A DNA stretch of 64,000 nucleotides from Ryuthela nishihirai (lineage: Eukaryota > Arthropoda > Arachnida > Araneae > Heptathelidae). Position 1 is the first letter of the stretch. Each line of letters starts with the position of its first letter. The position numbers and the translations under genes were made by a program. Of the stretch, positions 20,641 through 30,299 are shown in pieces. The stretch is taken from positions 24,391,801 through 24,455,800 of the forward strand of contig JAWZYU010000019.1 of the NCBI GenBank assembly GCA_038380435.1, read 5' to 3'. The notes below the pieces were generated by a model. That model was not told the origin of the DNA. It searched no databases and worked only from the letters and a program-made list of their open reading frames with translations.

Positions 20641-21023
20641 TTTTTAATACGGTGAAATGCCAGTATAATCGTGAGGTTCACCGAAATATATTCCTTATAT
20701 TGAAATGCAATAAAAAAATTTGCTATGATGGTCACATATTGCAAAATAATCATTACGAAAGAAATTTACCATGTATTAGAGTTTACTTTTTAAAATGTCT
20801 GAAACTTTTTAACCGTCTGTTCCAACAAGCGTTAGTTCTTGAACGATGTCGCAATTCTGCAACACATTGTTACGAATATCTCTCCGTGTTATTACGAAAC
20901 AGGGAAGACTTCGTGCCACATGGGCTAATAATGAAACCGAAAAAATTAAGGAATTTAACAAAAACAATTTTAATAATGAGCGAATATATCAAAAATCTAA
21001 ATTTAATGAACGATAAAACATAA
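20641..21023 (+). CDS. Candidate terminal exon of an unrecognised protein
   Basis: An open frame runs from the splice-like CAG (reading starts with a split codon, then TTT AAT ACG GTG) to a TAA at 21021. It encodes about 126 residues. The protein has no low-complexity runs and mixes charged, aromatic and Cys residues (for example LKCNKKICYDGH and NSATHCYEYLSVLLRNRED). There is no ATG near the start, so if real it is a 3' exon joined to exons outside or far upstream. I do not recognise a domain. It has no sibling copy in the window and resembles none of the transposon proteins here. It lies between a SINE-tail array and a MITE. A chance frame remains possible. Confidence 0.35.
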
Positions 21024-21071
21024 TACGTGGATTGGAATTTATTTGAAAAACTTTACAATGGGCAATATGGT

Positions 21072-21627
21072 ACAGTCGCTCTAAAAAGCATCCGAACGCT
21101 ATGGTTGTATTTTGCAGTAGAAAACACGAAGGTTGTCAGATCACTAATTTCTGAAAAATCGTTGCCAGATATGTTTTCTGAATTCTGTAATGAACCATAG
21201 CGTTCCGATACTTTTTTGAGCGGGGCGGGGGTGGCTCAGTCGGTAGCGCGCCAGGCTCGAAATCTGTAGTTCCCAGGTTCGAGTCCCAGCTGGGACAGCG
21301 TTGAGATTTATCTCCGCAAAATTCCCCGCCCTGCCCACGGTCAGTAGGGGACACCGATGGGCTTGGAAAGGCCGCCGTCCGTCGGATGGGACGTTAATCC
21401 GTGGCCCCGTGTGCGGGAGAGCCATACCCTGTGCACGTTAAAGAACACGCTGGATGGCCTTGACGGGAGGCTACCATCTGTCTCCCAACAGCTGTTCCAG
21501 TGGGTCCCTTCCCCCAACCTTCTCTGAGCCTTCGGGGTCCATGTGACCTGGCCATTTAGCCCATGGTGCGCAAAAAAGTGCCGCTCAGAGGTAAAACTAC
21601 CCAACTTTTTTGAGCGACTGTACGTAT
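21072..21627. mobile_element. Palindromic MITE interrupted by SINE-A
   Basis: The left tip (TACAGTCGCTCTAAAAAGCA) and a shortened left arm start at 21072. The right arm (ACGAAGGTTGTCAGATCACT onward) reaches ACTTTTTTGAGCG at 21222. A SINE-A sits between this and a second ACTTTTTTGAGCG (21604-21616), after which the MITE ends ACTGTA. Without the SINE the MITE is about 175 bp. Confidence 0.88.
21223..21603 (+). mobile_element. SINE-A, full length with target-site duplication
   Basis: This copy sets the family boundaries. It starts GGGCGGGGGTGGCTCAGTCG, has box B GGTTCGAGTCC, and a tRNA-like anticodon loop region (CCAGGCTCGAAATCTG). It then has the GTTGAGATTTATCTCCGC body, the GTGGCCCCGTGTGCGGGAGA and CCATACCCTGTGCACGTTAA segments, and the tail ending GAGGTAAAACTACCCA. 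Length is 381 bp. It is flanked by the 13-bp duplication ACTTTTTTGAGCG at 21210-21222 and 21604-21616. A duplication of this length is normal for LINE-driven insertion. Confidence 0.93.
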
Positions 21628-21949
21628 CCTTCACTATACACCAAATTTTTTAAAACTCTATGGGAATATCTACAATTATTTTAGAAATAAAGTATTGATG
21701 TAATTTGTTCTCAACGGAAATTTTTTTCAGACATAGCCCAACCCAACTTAGGAAGTATTTGAGAAGTAAATAAAGTCGAACATTATTTTCACCTCCTTTT
21801 GTTTTAGTAAAGAATGAAAAATGTTTCATTTCTTTTAAATTTGTACAATTTGAGTTCATAACTTAAAAGAATTAACTACCCCTTTTGTTTTAATTTAAAT
21901 GTTCTACCTAAAATTTTGCGATGGTGACAAGTTCGCATCGGTATATCAG
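21628..21949. other. AT-rich sequence, no feature seen
   Basis: No coding, RNA or repeat signature is visible. The region is rich in TTTT and AAAT tracts. Confidence 0.5.
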
Positions 21950-22118
21950 GTACAGTTGCTCAAAAAAAAATCCGAACACTATGGTTGATTACGAATTCAG
22001 AAAAATATCTGGCAACGATTTTTTTAGAAATTAGTGAAAATATATCTGTCAACTTTCGTGTACGCACACGAAAGTTGACAGATCACTAATTTTTAAAAAA
22101 ATCACTGTCAGATATTTA
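21950..22118. mobile_element. Palindromic MITE, right end truncated
   Basis: The left arm starts TACAGTTGCTCAAAAAAAAA and reaches the centre ACTTTCGTGTACGCACACGA. The right arm stops at CTGTCAGATATTTATTTAGC and lacks its CTGAATTCTGTAATCAACC part and tip. The usual GATCTGGCAACC in the left arm is replaced by AAAATATATCTGTCAAC. Confidence 0.8.
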
Positions 22119-22198
22119 TTTAGCTTTTTTTAATGCCAAAAATTAATAATTGCATTTCAATAATTTCTTGGTAGTTGGCGAAATGGACTTTGTGGGTT

Positions 22199-22336
22199 TA
22201 AGGTGCACAAAATAGTATGCTAATAAGCTGCACAAAATAGTATGCGATCAAGAACATCAGATTGCGACCATGAGAGGACAAATTACATTGCGACCATGAG
22301 GCCTTTGGTCATTGCCTGTGTCATTGCGACCATGAG
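22199..22336. repeat. Patchwork of short copies of R1-like LINE ORF1
   Basis: Positions 22224-22287 match 24337-24400, inside ORF1 of the LINE 2 kb downstream, at 62 of 64 bases by eye. A partial second copy (TGCACAAAATAGTATGC) precedes it at 22203. The 14-mer ATTGCGACCATGAG occurs at 22261, 22287 and 22323. The pieces are stitched together just upstream of the Tc1 fragment that hosts the LINE. This is not LINE 5' sequence, because the LINE begins at 22552. Confidence 0.82.
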
Positions 22337-22345
22337 GGCGGCGGG

Positions 22346-22551
22346 CTTAAAGACGTTGTTTCTCTGGGTTACCCGTAGGCAGTAGCGTTAATTGTCGCTT
22401 CTCGCCGGGCAATCCTCAGAGGGTAAAAGGCGTGGGAAACAAAAGATTAGGCTCAGCCATCGGTCAATGGGGCCATTTCTTAGCACTGGTTCCGCGTCTC
22501 GGAGGTTTAGACGAGGAACGGCTAGAGTTACGACCGCTGTACAAGACCGAT
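22346..22551 (+). pseudogene. Tc1-B transposase, N-terminal part, before the LINE insertion
   Basis: This encodes part of the DNA-binding region of a Tc1-type transposase. The phrase SRRFRRGTARVTTAVQDR corresponds to the GRP(R)VTT..QDR block that joins the two helix-turn-helix motifs in this family. A LINE interrupts it after CTGTACAAGACCGAT, and the protein resumes at 29172 (YLQL.., then the RRKLHEGDLYVRRPVICIP block). In-frame stops upstream show it is dead. The 5' inverted repeat is not found; a patchwork of LINE ORF1 copies sits where it would be expected. Confidence 0.72.
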
Positions 22552-22588
22552 CCCCCTCGAAGAGAACCACCTTGTCGTGGTGAGGGGG
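22552..22588 (+). other. 5'-terminal hairpin of the R1-like LINE
   Basis: CCCCCTC (22552-22558) pairs with GAGGGGG (22582-22588). Inside, ACCAC (22566-22570) pairs with GTGGT (22577-22581) around the loop CTTGTC. The inner and outer stems are continuous on the 3' side, while the 5' side has GAAGAGA (22559-22565) between them. This lies exactly at the first base of the element. The strand order resembles the P1-P3-P1' order of HDV-like ribozymes that some LINEs carry at their 5' end, but I cannot confirm the remaining helices. Confidence 0.65.
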
Positions 22589-23921
22589 CCTGCGTACCTT
22601 AATGAAGTTGAGGGCTATGCCGACTAGAGTCACTCATGTCGGACAGGCCGAGACAGAAAGGCCAGACTAAGAGTTCTCATGCAGAGGAGAGATGACTCCA
22701 CAGGGGAGCACTAAGTGCGTGGAAGTCAGTTGGCAAAGCCAACAGCCATAAAGGCTTGAGTACAGCTGGAGGTGAAGTGTAGGAAGAGAAACAGAGGAAA
22801 ATGAAAGATAGAGGAGATGGTGGTAGAAAGAAAGAAGGAAGGAAAAGTGCAGATAAAGAGCACAAGATGAATAAGAAGGAAAAAAATGGAAAAATGAGAT
22901 TGGAATGGAAGAGTGAGACGAGTTGATGTGTTGGATGAAAAATTATTAAGGTAAATTACATTACTGGCAGTAAGAGAAAGTAATAGAACTGCAGTAAAGG
23001 ACTGAGGATGAGGAAAGTGTGAAAGGTGAACACACTATAAAGGAGTAAAGGGGGGCAGACGCCTGTGGTTAAGGGGAGAGCCAAATATTACAGGTCTGTA
23101 ACCATATGGGAGATGTTGCCTGTGTCAAGAGACACAGGCTCCTCTCCCAGAAAATTTATTCTTTTTCAGGTTCACTGGTCACGTAATCATTCGGAGAGTT
23201 TAGGTTGAGGTCGCAACACTTAACACGGGGGAGGATAGGAGTCCTTGGTCCTTTGGACATGGATTCCTGTTCTCCCCCCTTTTTACTCCGCCAAATTCCC
23301 GTTTCCGTGTGGGAGGTCTGCTGGACTCCAACCGGATCGTGCACCCTATACGTCCTAGACATGCGGGTCCCACCTCCATAGCTGGACTCAAGGGAGGATA
23401 CTGGCCAAGATTGCTAAAATTGAGCAATATACCAAATAGGGAAGTAGGGGGCCAGAGTTGATGTTTAGGTTGTGCCCAATAGGGCAGGCGGGGATTATAT
23501 CATGGTCGCCACGACTATGAGTGGCCCGCCAGTTTACCGTAGGTGGAGACCCGTAATACGGAAAAGAGGATCTTGGCGGTTGAAGGTCAGGCAAGCTGGC
23601 AACCCAATACACCGTCTTTGGTCCCTGCTTCAATAAAACGGGCGGTCTGAGCTGTCTCACTCAGATCAATCTGTTAGTGATTCATCCCATGTCCTACCTC
23701 TACGTCCGGGGCAGGTCAGGGGCGGTTGCGGAGCCAACCGGGTGGAAGGGATTACCGACGATAGGGGTGGGGTCCCGACCAGGATCCGGATCAGTCCGGG
23801 TCTTGGCCCGGATCATACTCTGGTCCGAGGGGAAAACGGAAGTCTGGATATAACCTGGGCGCAGCTCTGAGGACCTCGAGCATTATACTCAAGCTCAGAG
23901 GCCTCTACTTGTAGGGCTCGG

Positions 23922-25257
23922 TTGAGGGCGGAGACCACTTGGGTTCAACACCCATCAGACACTATGAAACCGACGAAGGGGATGACGGAATCAGGAGTAT
24001 GTAAATCGAAACGGACTGGCAAAAAAGACAGCATGCCCACAGGGGATGCTGATCTTGAATTGTTGTGGAGGAAGTCCCAGAGACTCCCCCTCCCACCACA
24101 AATGTTAATGATAAAAACGATGGGCCTCCACAAGGTGCTGAGGACCCAGTAAAGGGAGTGGATGAAGGGTGCCCAAACACTGAGTCGGCCCTGGATAAAA
24201 GTGTGGAGCCACACGTAAACGAGGTGGGCTCGAGAAGTTTGGCAACTGCAGCTGGCCTTCTGTAGGAACTCGCGGTAGCGATGTTCAGGTACAGGGTGGA
24301 AAAGGATGTTAGAGACGTGGTAATGGGTGCATCTAGTAAGCTGCACAAAATAGTATGCGATCAAGAACTCCAGATTGCGACCATGAGAGGACAAATTACA
24401 GAGAGAGCTGCATGTCCTCCAGCAAATAATGAAAAGCCACCAACTTATGCAAAGGCTGTTGGACAGGGATCAGGGAAGGGAGGTTCAGTGGTAGCGAAAA
24501 AGCCCACTCCCCCTAAGCAGAGGCATACCCTGCTGACTTTTCCAAGAATAAGGAGAAGACAGCACTTGAGGTCAGGGATAGCCTAAGAGTAATATAAACC
24601 CCACAGACCTAAATCTTGGGATAATGACAGTGAAGCCAATGAGAGCAAACGGAGTTATAGTGGAGTGCAGCTCTCAGAGTGACATGGACTGTCATAAAAA
24701 GGCAATAGACAGCCATGATGCACTCTAGGAAATCCTCGAGGCCAAGTCAGCCAAAAGGCTAAGGCCGAAGATCATGGTTAGCGGAGTGGATAAGGACATC
24801 CGCCGCGAAGACCTCCAGAGGGTTATCCAAAGCCAGAATGGTCTGAAGGATGAACAGGCGGATCTTACCCCGCTGTTCTCAGTAAAGGCCCGAGTGGAGA
24901 ATACGGTCCACTGGGTGATGGAGGCTAGTAGTGCCTCACACAGGAAGATCATAGAAGTAGGTAAGATTAACGTGGGATGGTCACGTTGTTATGTAAGAGA
25001 TTATATCAGGGTGCTCAGATGCTACAAGTGTTATGCATTTGGGCACATACAGAGAGACTGTGAAATGAAGACGCAATGGTGTTCTCAGTGCACGGGCAAG
25101 CACTCGTACTAAGGATTGCAAGAAGCCCAAGCCCAGATGCATTGCATGTAAAAATGCAAATAAGGAGCACGGGGCCAAATACGATATTGGCCACAGTGTG
25201 ATGGACACAAAGTGCCTGTCGTACTGTAGAGAAGTGAAGTTGATGCGCAAGCGTACT
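23922..25257 (+). pseudogene. R1-like LINE ORF1 (gag-like, zinc knuckles), decayed
   Basis: ORF1 proteins of this group bind the element's RNA and form the particle used for retrotransposition. Recognisable blocks are an acidic/Pro-rich N-terminal region, RYRVEKDVRDVV followed by the IATMRGQITERA segment, and a KPMRANGVIVECSS block near 24630. A RPKIMVSGVDKDI block leads to HWVMEASS and KINVGWSRCYVRDYI, then zinc knuckles. The first knuckle is CYKCYAFGHIQRDC; a second (CSQCTGKH) and a third Cys cluster (RCIACK...) follow, after a frameshift near 25110. Stops near 24590 and 24726 and shifts near 24110 and 24580 break the frame. Sequence from 22637 to 23921 may include the true N-terminus (MSDRPRQKGQTKSS near 22637) but is full of stops. 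Confidence 0.8.
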
Positions 25258-25289
25258 GACTATGGGCAGTAGGCTTCCAGGTGGTCTAA

Positions 25290-28200
25290 GGGCGAGTCTG
25301 AAATTTCTACAGATAAATTTAAATGGGGCAAGGGCTGCAATGGCCCAACTCAGCAAGGAGATAAAAGAAGAAGGAGTTGATGTTGCTCTAGTGCAGGAAC
25401 CTTACTGCACAGAGAACATATGAGAACAAAGTGAAAAAGAGGTACCCTATTTTTGCAGGATCATAGAGAACATCATAAGGGGGCTCCCTCTGACCAGCAG
25501 GCTATTTAGCGTAAAAGGTGCCAAGCCAAAAGCTGGAATTGTCGTTTTGAATCCCAAAGTGAATGCCATCCTGGCATATCACACAGAAACTATTGTAGTA
25601 GTGGAGATAGGTTACGGACGATTATTAGTACACGCCATCTCCATCTACTGTCCTCCAAATAACAACATTGAGGACTTGTTGACCGAGTTACAAAACGTCA
25701 TGACTCGAGTTAACTCTAAGAGCGTTATAATAGGCGGGGACTTCAATGCGAAGCATCCCCTGTGGGGTTCAAACAGACAAGATGTCAGAAGTGATATGAC
25801 TCTGGATTTTATCAACTCAGCTGATATATTTCTATTAAATGATTGGGATACACCAGCTACTTTTAATAGCCCAAGAGGTCAGAGCTGGATCGACTTGACC
25901 CTGGTAACGCCTAGGATGTTTCCTATGGTCCAGAATTGGTGCGTTAACGACAAGGTCTCTAACAGCGACCACAACTATGTCGTGTTCCAGGTGGGCGGAA
26001 CAACATCTCCCCCACAACATACAAAACGGTTTGCGGTGGGCAATACCTGAGTGGTGTAAGCTCCTGCACTGTGTGACACCGGAACTGGCCAAGATCGGCC
26101 AGCGCGTCAGGAATATAGGTGATATTGCTTCTCTAAATGACATCTTGAGAGAACTGACGGAGTGCATTGGTACTGGATGTGAGACAACCTTTGGGTTTAA
26201 GAGGCAACCCAGAATAGGCAGTAGATCAGTGCCCTGGTGGACACCTGAGCTCAGCATAAAGAGGAAAAGAGTAAGAGCTCTGAGACGAAGATATCAAAGG
26301 TGCCACAATGGGGAGAGAAGCACCAGAGAGGAAATATATAGGAAGGAACAAGCTGAGTATAAGCTTGCAATTCGACGAGAGCATCTTGCTTCCTGGCAAA
26401 AGTTTTGCAGTGATGTCTCTGCACAGAACCCATTTACTCTGCAGTACAAGCTGGCTACGGAGAAAGATTTAAAACCCCTGGCGATTGAATACTTTCGCAA
26501 AGAAGATGTATCCAAGACCTCTTCCTTTAGCGAAATGATGCAGGTATTGTTAGATAAATTATTCCCTAAAGATTACAGGAGCTCTGATGATGTGGAACAT
26601 CAACTCCTAAGGGAACATAGCAGGATACCACCGGATACGCCAGATGACGTTCCGTTTACGAAAGAGGAAGTAGGAGAGGTTATCAGATATATGGCCCGGG
26701 GCACAATGGTCTGACTGTGGAAATCATATCTCAGGTGTTTAATGAACATAACGATCTGTTCACCCAGCTCTTCAACACTTGCTTGAAACTGGGAGCCTTC
26801 CCACAAGCCTGGAAACAAGCAGACCTGGTCCTTTTTAATAAGGCAGGCAGAGACCCGGCAGATGCAAGATCGTACAGACCTATATGTCTGCTGCCGGTGT
26901 AGGGAAAAAGTGCTAGATAAACTCCTGACCAACAGGATGTATTTCCACTGTTATAAAAACGGTTTCCTGAATCCTAAGCAATTCGGGTTCAGGACAGACC
27001 AGTCCACCACAGCCGCTGTCAAACAAGTGGTGGACATCGTTAAGGTAAATAAAATGCACAAGATGCATACCTCTCTGATTTCCTTAGACGTGACGGGCGC
27101 CTTTGACAACGTCTGGTGGCCTGCAATACTAAAAAGGCTAAAAGATTGTTCCTGTCCAAGGAACATATTTGCTCTAGTGGCCAAATACCTCAGTGAGAGG
27201 ATGGTCAGATACTCCCATGCCAGCGGGTCAGCCTCAAGAAACTTGGAAAGAGGCTGCCCACAGGGTTCGTGCAGTGGACCATTCCTCTGGACGTTGGTCG
27301 CTGATACTGCCCTGGAGTTGACCCTGCCAGAGGGCGTCTGGCTCCAGGCCTATGCTGATGATACGCTGTTTGTTATAACAGCACCCTCCAGAGCAAGACT
27401 GGAGATTGCTGGCAATGCAGCACTATCAAAACTCGAAGGATGGTGTCTGAGCAGTAAGCTTGGGTTCAGCTTTGCTAAGACAACAGCCATGACTGTTGCA
27501 AAAGAGGGTGTCCTCAAAAAGAGGTACCCTATTTTTAAATTAAATGCCGAAAACATCCGCCACATGACGACTCTAAAGTACTTGGGGATCACTCTGGATG
27601 AGAGGATGAGCTGGATCCCGCACCTGCAGGACCTTAAAGTGAAATGCACAAATGTCATATGCAAGCTGGGGCGAATGGCTCGTGTCTCATGGGGACACAG
27701 AAGCAAAGTCCTCAAAGAAATTTATTTGAGGGGAATGGAGCGGATCCTAACTTATGGTGCGGGCGCCTGGTTGCGCCTGTCGGACCACTCCATATTGTGT
27801 AGAAAGCTGCTTGCTGCCCAACGACCAGCTTTACTCCATACCACAAGGGCTTACAGGACAGCATCTACAGATGCCCTCCTGGTGTTAGTTGGGATCCCTC
27901 CACTATTTTTGACTGTCGGCAAAGAAGCGACTATTTTCAGGGTCCTGCAGGCTAAGGAGAAAGCGACATTCCTCAGAGTCCAGTATGACCCCGAGGATTA
28001 TGAATGTGATACCGCTATGTGGGATCTCCATCCCACGAGAAGACTATGTGTGTCCTAGTCCAAGGAGTTACCATCAGGAACAGGAACTGAGGTATACACC
28101 GATGGTTCCAAGGGCGAGGACGTCGTGGGCTTTGCCTTCACTGTTTTCAATCAAGGAGCCAAGATGTATGACTATAATAGGAAGGTTACAAATAATGGCT

Positions 28201-28927
28201 CAGCCTTCCAAGCAGAGTTGCTCGCCATCAGAGAGGCCCTTAACTGGGCCCTCAATGACGGAGGTTACGATAACGACATACTGCTGCACACGGACAGCCA
28301 GGCAGCTCTGCAAGCACTTGAAGATGCGAACAACAGGCATCAGATAATAAATGAAATCAAGTGCATCCTGGGCAATCAGAACATGCCCAGAGTATCCTTC
28401 TCCTGGATCAAGGCACATGTAGGTCATGAAGGGAATGAGCGGGCAGACGAACTGGCCCGCTCTACAGGTAATAATACTCAACCTGTGCTAGCGGTAAACA
28501 CTTCAAAAACAACCCTGAAGTCTATAATTGGTCAAAGAGTGATAACGGAGTGGTAGAGGTTCTGGGATACGACTGAGAATGGTCTACAAACAAAGACATT
28601 CTTGAAAAGGGTCAGTCTATCCCTGATGTCCTCTGACCATTATTTGACGTAGGTCCTTATGGGACATGGGAGCTTCCCCAAATACCTGGAGTGGTTTAAG
28701 ATCACTACCCACAGTTATTGCGGCTGTGGGGCTCCAGAAGCAGATGTCGGGCACTACATCCTCAGGTGTCCGATTACAGAAGGGTTCGCTAACGAACTCA
28801 GGGACTCCTTAGCGATCAATGAGGTAGCAGGCGAGTTGGTCATGGTATCCATTGAGAGTGCCCATGTCAGGGCACACTTAAGGGACATAGGCTGGCTCGT
28901 CTGCCGGCTCTGGGACTCTCTCCTTTG
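25290..28927 (+). pseudogene. R1-like LINE ORF2 (endonuclease, RT, RNase H), decayed
   Basis: This is the enzyme that nicks target DNA and copies the element's RNA. Endonuclease: FLQINLNGARAAM near 25300, VQEPYC, IIGGDFNAKHPLWG near 25728, SWIDLTLVT and NSDHNYVVF. Reverse transcriptase: SYRPICLLPV near 26870, KQFGFRTDQSTTAA, LDVTGAFDNVWW (first catalytic Asp), CPQGSCSGP, and YADD at 27351-27362. RNase H: EVYTDGSKG, AELLAIREAL, LHTDSQAAL and NERADELA, so all four acidic residues are present. The C-terminal end has CGCGAPEADVGHYILRC near 28718. Breaks: TGA near 25420, frameshifts near 26040, 26700 and 26898, and TAG stops at 28056, 28554 and about 28650. From 26900 onward the frame is otherwise continuous. 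Confidence 0.88.
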
Positions 28928-29077
28928 AAACCCGGAGCTGCTGTTGCTCTCTTACTTATCTTCCTACTTTCCTAATGGGCTGCACTCCGAACCCCCTTTA
29001 ACACCACCCATACTCCAAGTCCCTACTGGTCTCCTCTGAGACAAATTTCATCTTCTACTTCTAGGCTTCTCTTTGCC

Positions 29078-29150
29078 AAGCACGTGTAGTGTCGTGAGAC
29101 GGAGCACGTGCTTTCCCCATGGGGGGTGGGTCCTTCGGGACCCACCCCCC
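29078..29150 (+). other. Paired hairpins at the LINE 3' end
   Basis: The first is AAGCACGTG (29078-29086) with CACGTGCTT (29105-29113). The second is a perfect 13-bp stem (29121-29133 with 29138-29150) closed by TTCG between C and G. In RNA this is the exceptionally stable cUUCGg tetraloop. It sits about 20 bp before the end of the element. LINE reverse transcriptases commonly recognise a 3' stem-loop, so this is a plausible RT landing site. A terminator is another reading but is less expected in a LINE. Confidence 0.8.
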
Positions 29151-29171
29151 CCACCCCGAATTAAGGAGAGG

Positions 29172-30246
29172 TGTACAAGACCGATATCTGCAATTAATAG
29201 CATGAAGGAGCAGGGCGTCTACTCCCTCTCAGCTATGATTCTCTCTTACAGCAGCTAGTTGGAAGGTTGTAACAGCTTTTACTGTGCGTAGAAAGCTTCA
29301 TGAGGGAGATCTGTACGTTAGAAGGCCAGTAATTTGTATACCCGTCACGTCACGTCATAGGAGAGAGCGATTGAATTAGGCACACATGCATGTTAACTGG
29401 ACAGAAGACTCTGGACAGACTCATTAAACTGGACAGAAGAATGGAGGTCTGTATTCTTCACAGATGAGTCCAGATATTTCTTGCAGACTGATTCCGGACA
29501 TTGTTTGATATGGAAAGAACAAGGAACCCGCTATCACCCCAGTAACATCCGTCAAAGAAACAGTTACGGCGGAGGTAGCGTATGTGTTTGGGGTGGCATT
29601 TCTTTAGGTGGATGCACAGACCTCTATGTGTTGACGAGTGGGAACCTTAATGCTCAAAGTTATCGAGATTAACATCCTGGACCCTTATATAAGTCCTTAC
29701 GTTTGTGCAATAGATTAAACATTCATCTTACAAGACGATAACGCTCGTTAACAGATATCTCGACTAGTGGAACAATACCTTCAAGAGGAGACTATTATAT
29801 GTATGGAGTGGCCAGCTCGATCTCCCGACCTAAATCCGATTGAGCACGTGTGGGATGCTCTAAGGAGACGTGTTGCTGCCCTCAACCCGCAACCTAAAAC
29901 AAAGGGGGAGCTTATTATGCTTTAAAGGAACAATGGTCGTTACTCCCTACTGAGCTGATTCACAATATCATAAAGAGCATGGAATATCGCTGTCGTGCCT
30001 ACATCGCGGTAAGGGGTAATCACACTCCTTATTAAAAAACGTTTCGCATTGCATTTTGACACCTCATTTTTGGATAAGTTCCTGTGTTAGTTTTTGACGA
30101 AAATGTTTCTAGTGTTAAATATTTTATGCCATTCTGAAATTAGCATTGTAATTCATGTTTCCACCAAATTTCATTAAAATCATTTATATAGTTTTTTATT
30201 GATCATAATTTTTCTGAGTTTTCCTTAATTTATGGAAATCAGTGTA
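29172..30246 (+). pseudogene. Tc1-B transposase, C-terminal part and 3' end
   Basis: The transposase resumes after the LINE. Visible blocks are RRKLHEGDLYVRRPVICIP, TSRHRRERLN, VFFTDESRYFLQTDSG (first Asp), WKEQGTRYHPSNI, GGGSVCVWGGISLGG, LQDDNAR (second Asp), [33 protein letters not shown] (Glu) and the terminal YIAVRGNHTPY with stop at 30033. The reading needs several frameshifts (near 29670 and 29750) and contains stops. The 3' end AATTTATGGAAATCAGTGTA at about 30227-30246 looks like the terminal repeat with its TA. This family differs from Tc1-A in sequence and in its ends. Confidence 0.87.
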
Positions 30247-30299
30247 TTTGTCTGTGATGTAAAGGACAATCGATCGAACTGATGATTTCTTCAGAACAC

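Larger units (their letters stand above)
22552..29171 (+). mobile_element. R1-like LINE, 6.6 kb, full length but decayed
   Basis: The boundaries come from the 14-bp duplication TGTACAAGACCGAT at 22538-22551 and 29172-29185 and from continuity of the split Tc1 transposase gene. In order it has a GC-rich 5' leader with a terminal hairpin, ORF1 (gag-like with CCHC zinc knuckles), and ORF2 (endonuclease, reverse transcriptase, RNase H, and a C-terminal Cys-His motif). It ends in two hairpins and no poly-A tail. The endonuclease with a VQEPYC motif, three zinc knuckles in ORF1 and RNase H in ORF2 point to the R1/LOA/I group; R1-like is my best guess. Several frameshifts and stops inactivate it. 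Base composition is clearly richer in GC than its surroundings. Confidence 0.9.

Noticed and set aside
22346..22551. 5' untranslated region of the R1-like LINE
   Set aside because: The 14-bp duplication and the continuing Tc1 transposase reading show that the LINE starts at 22552 and that this stretch belongs to the target.
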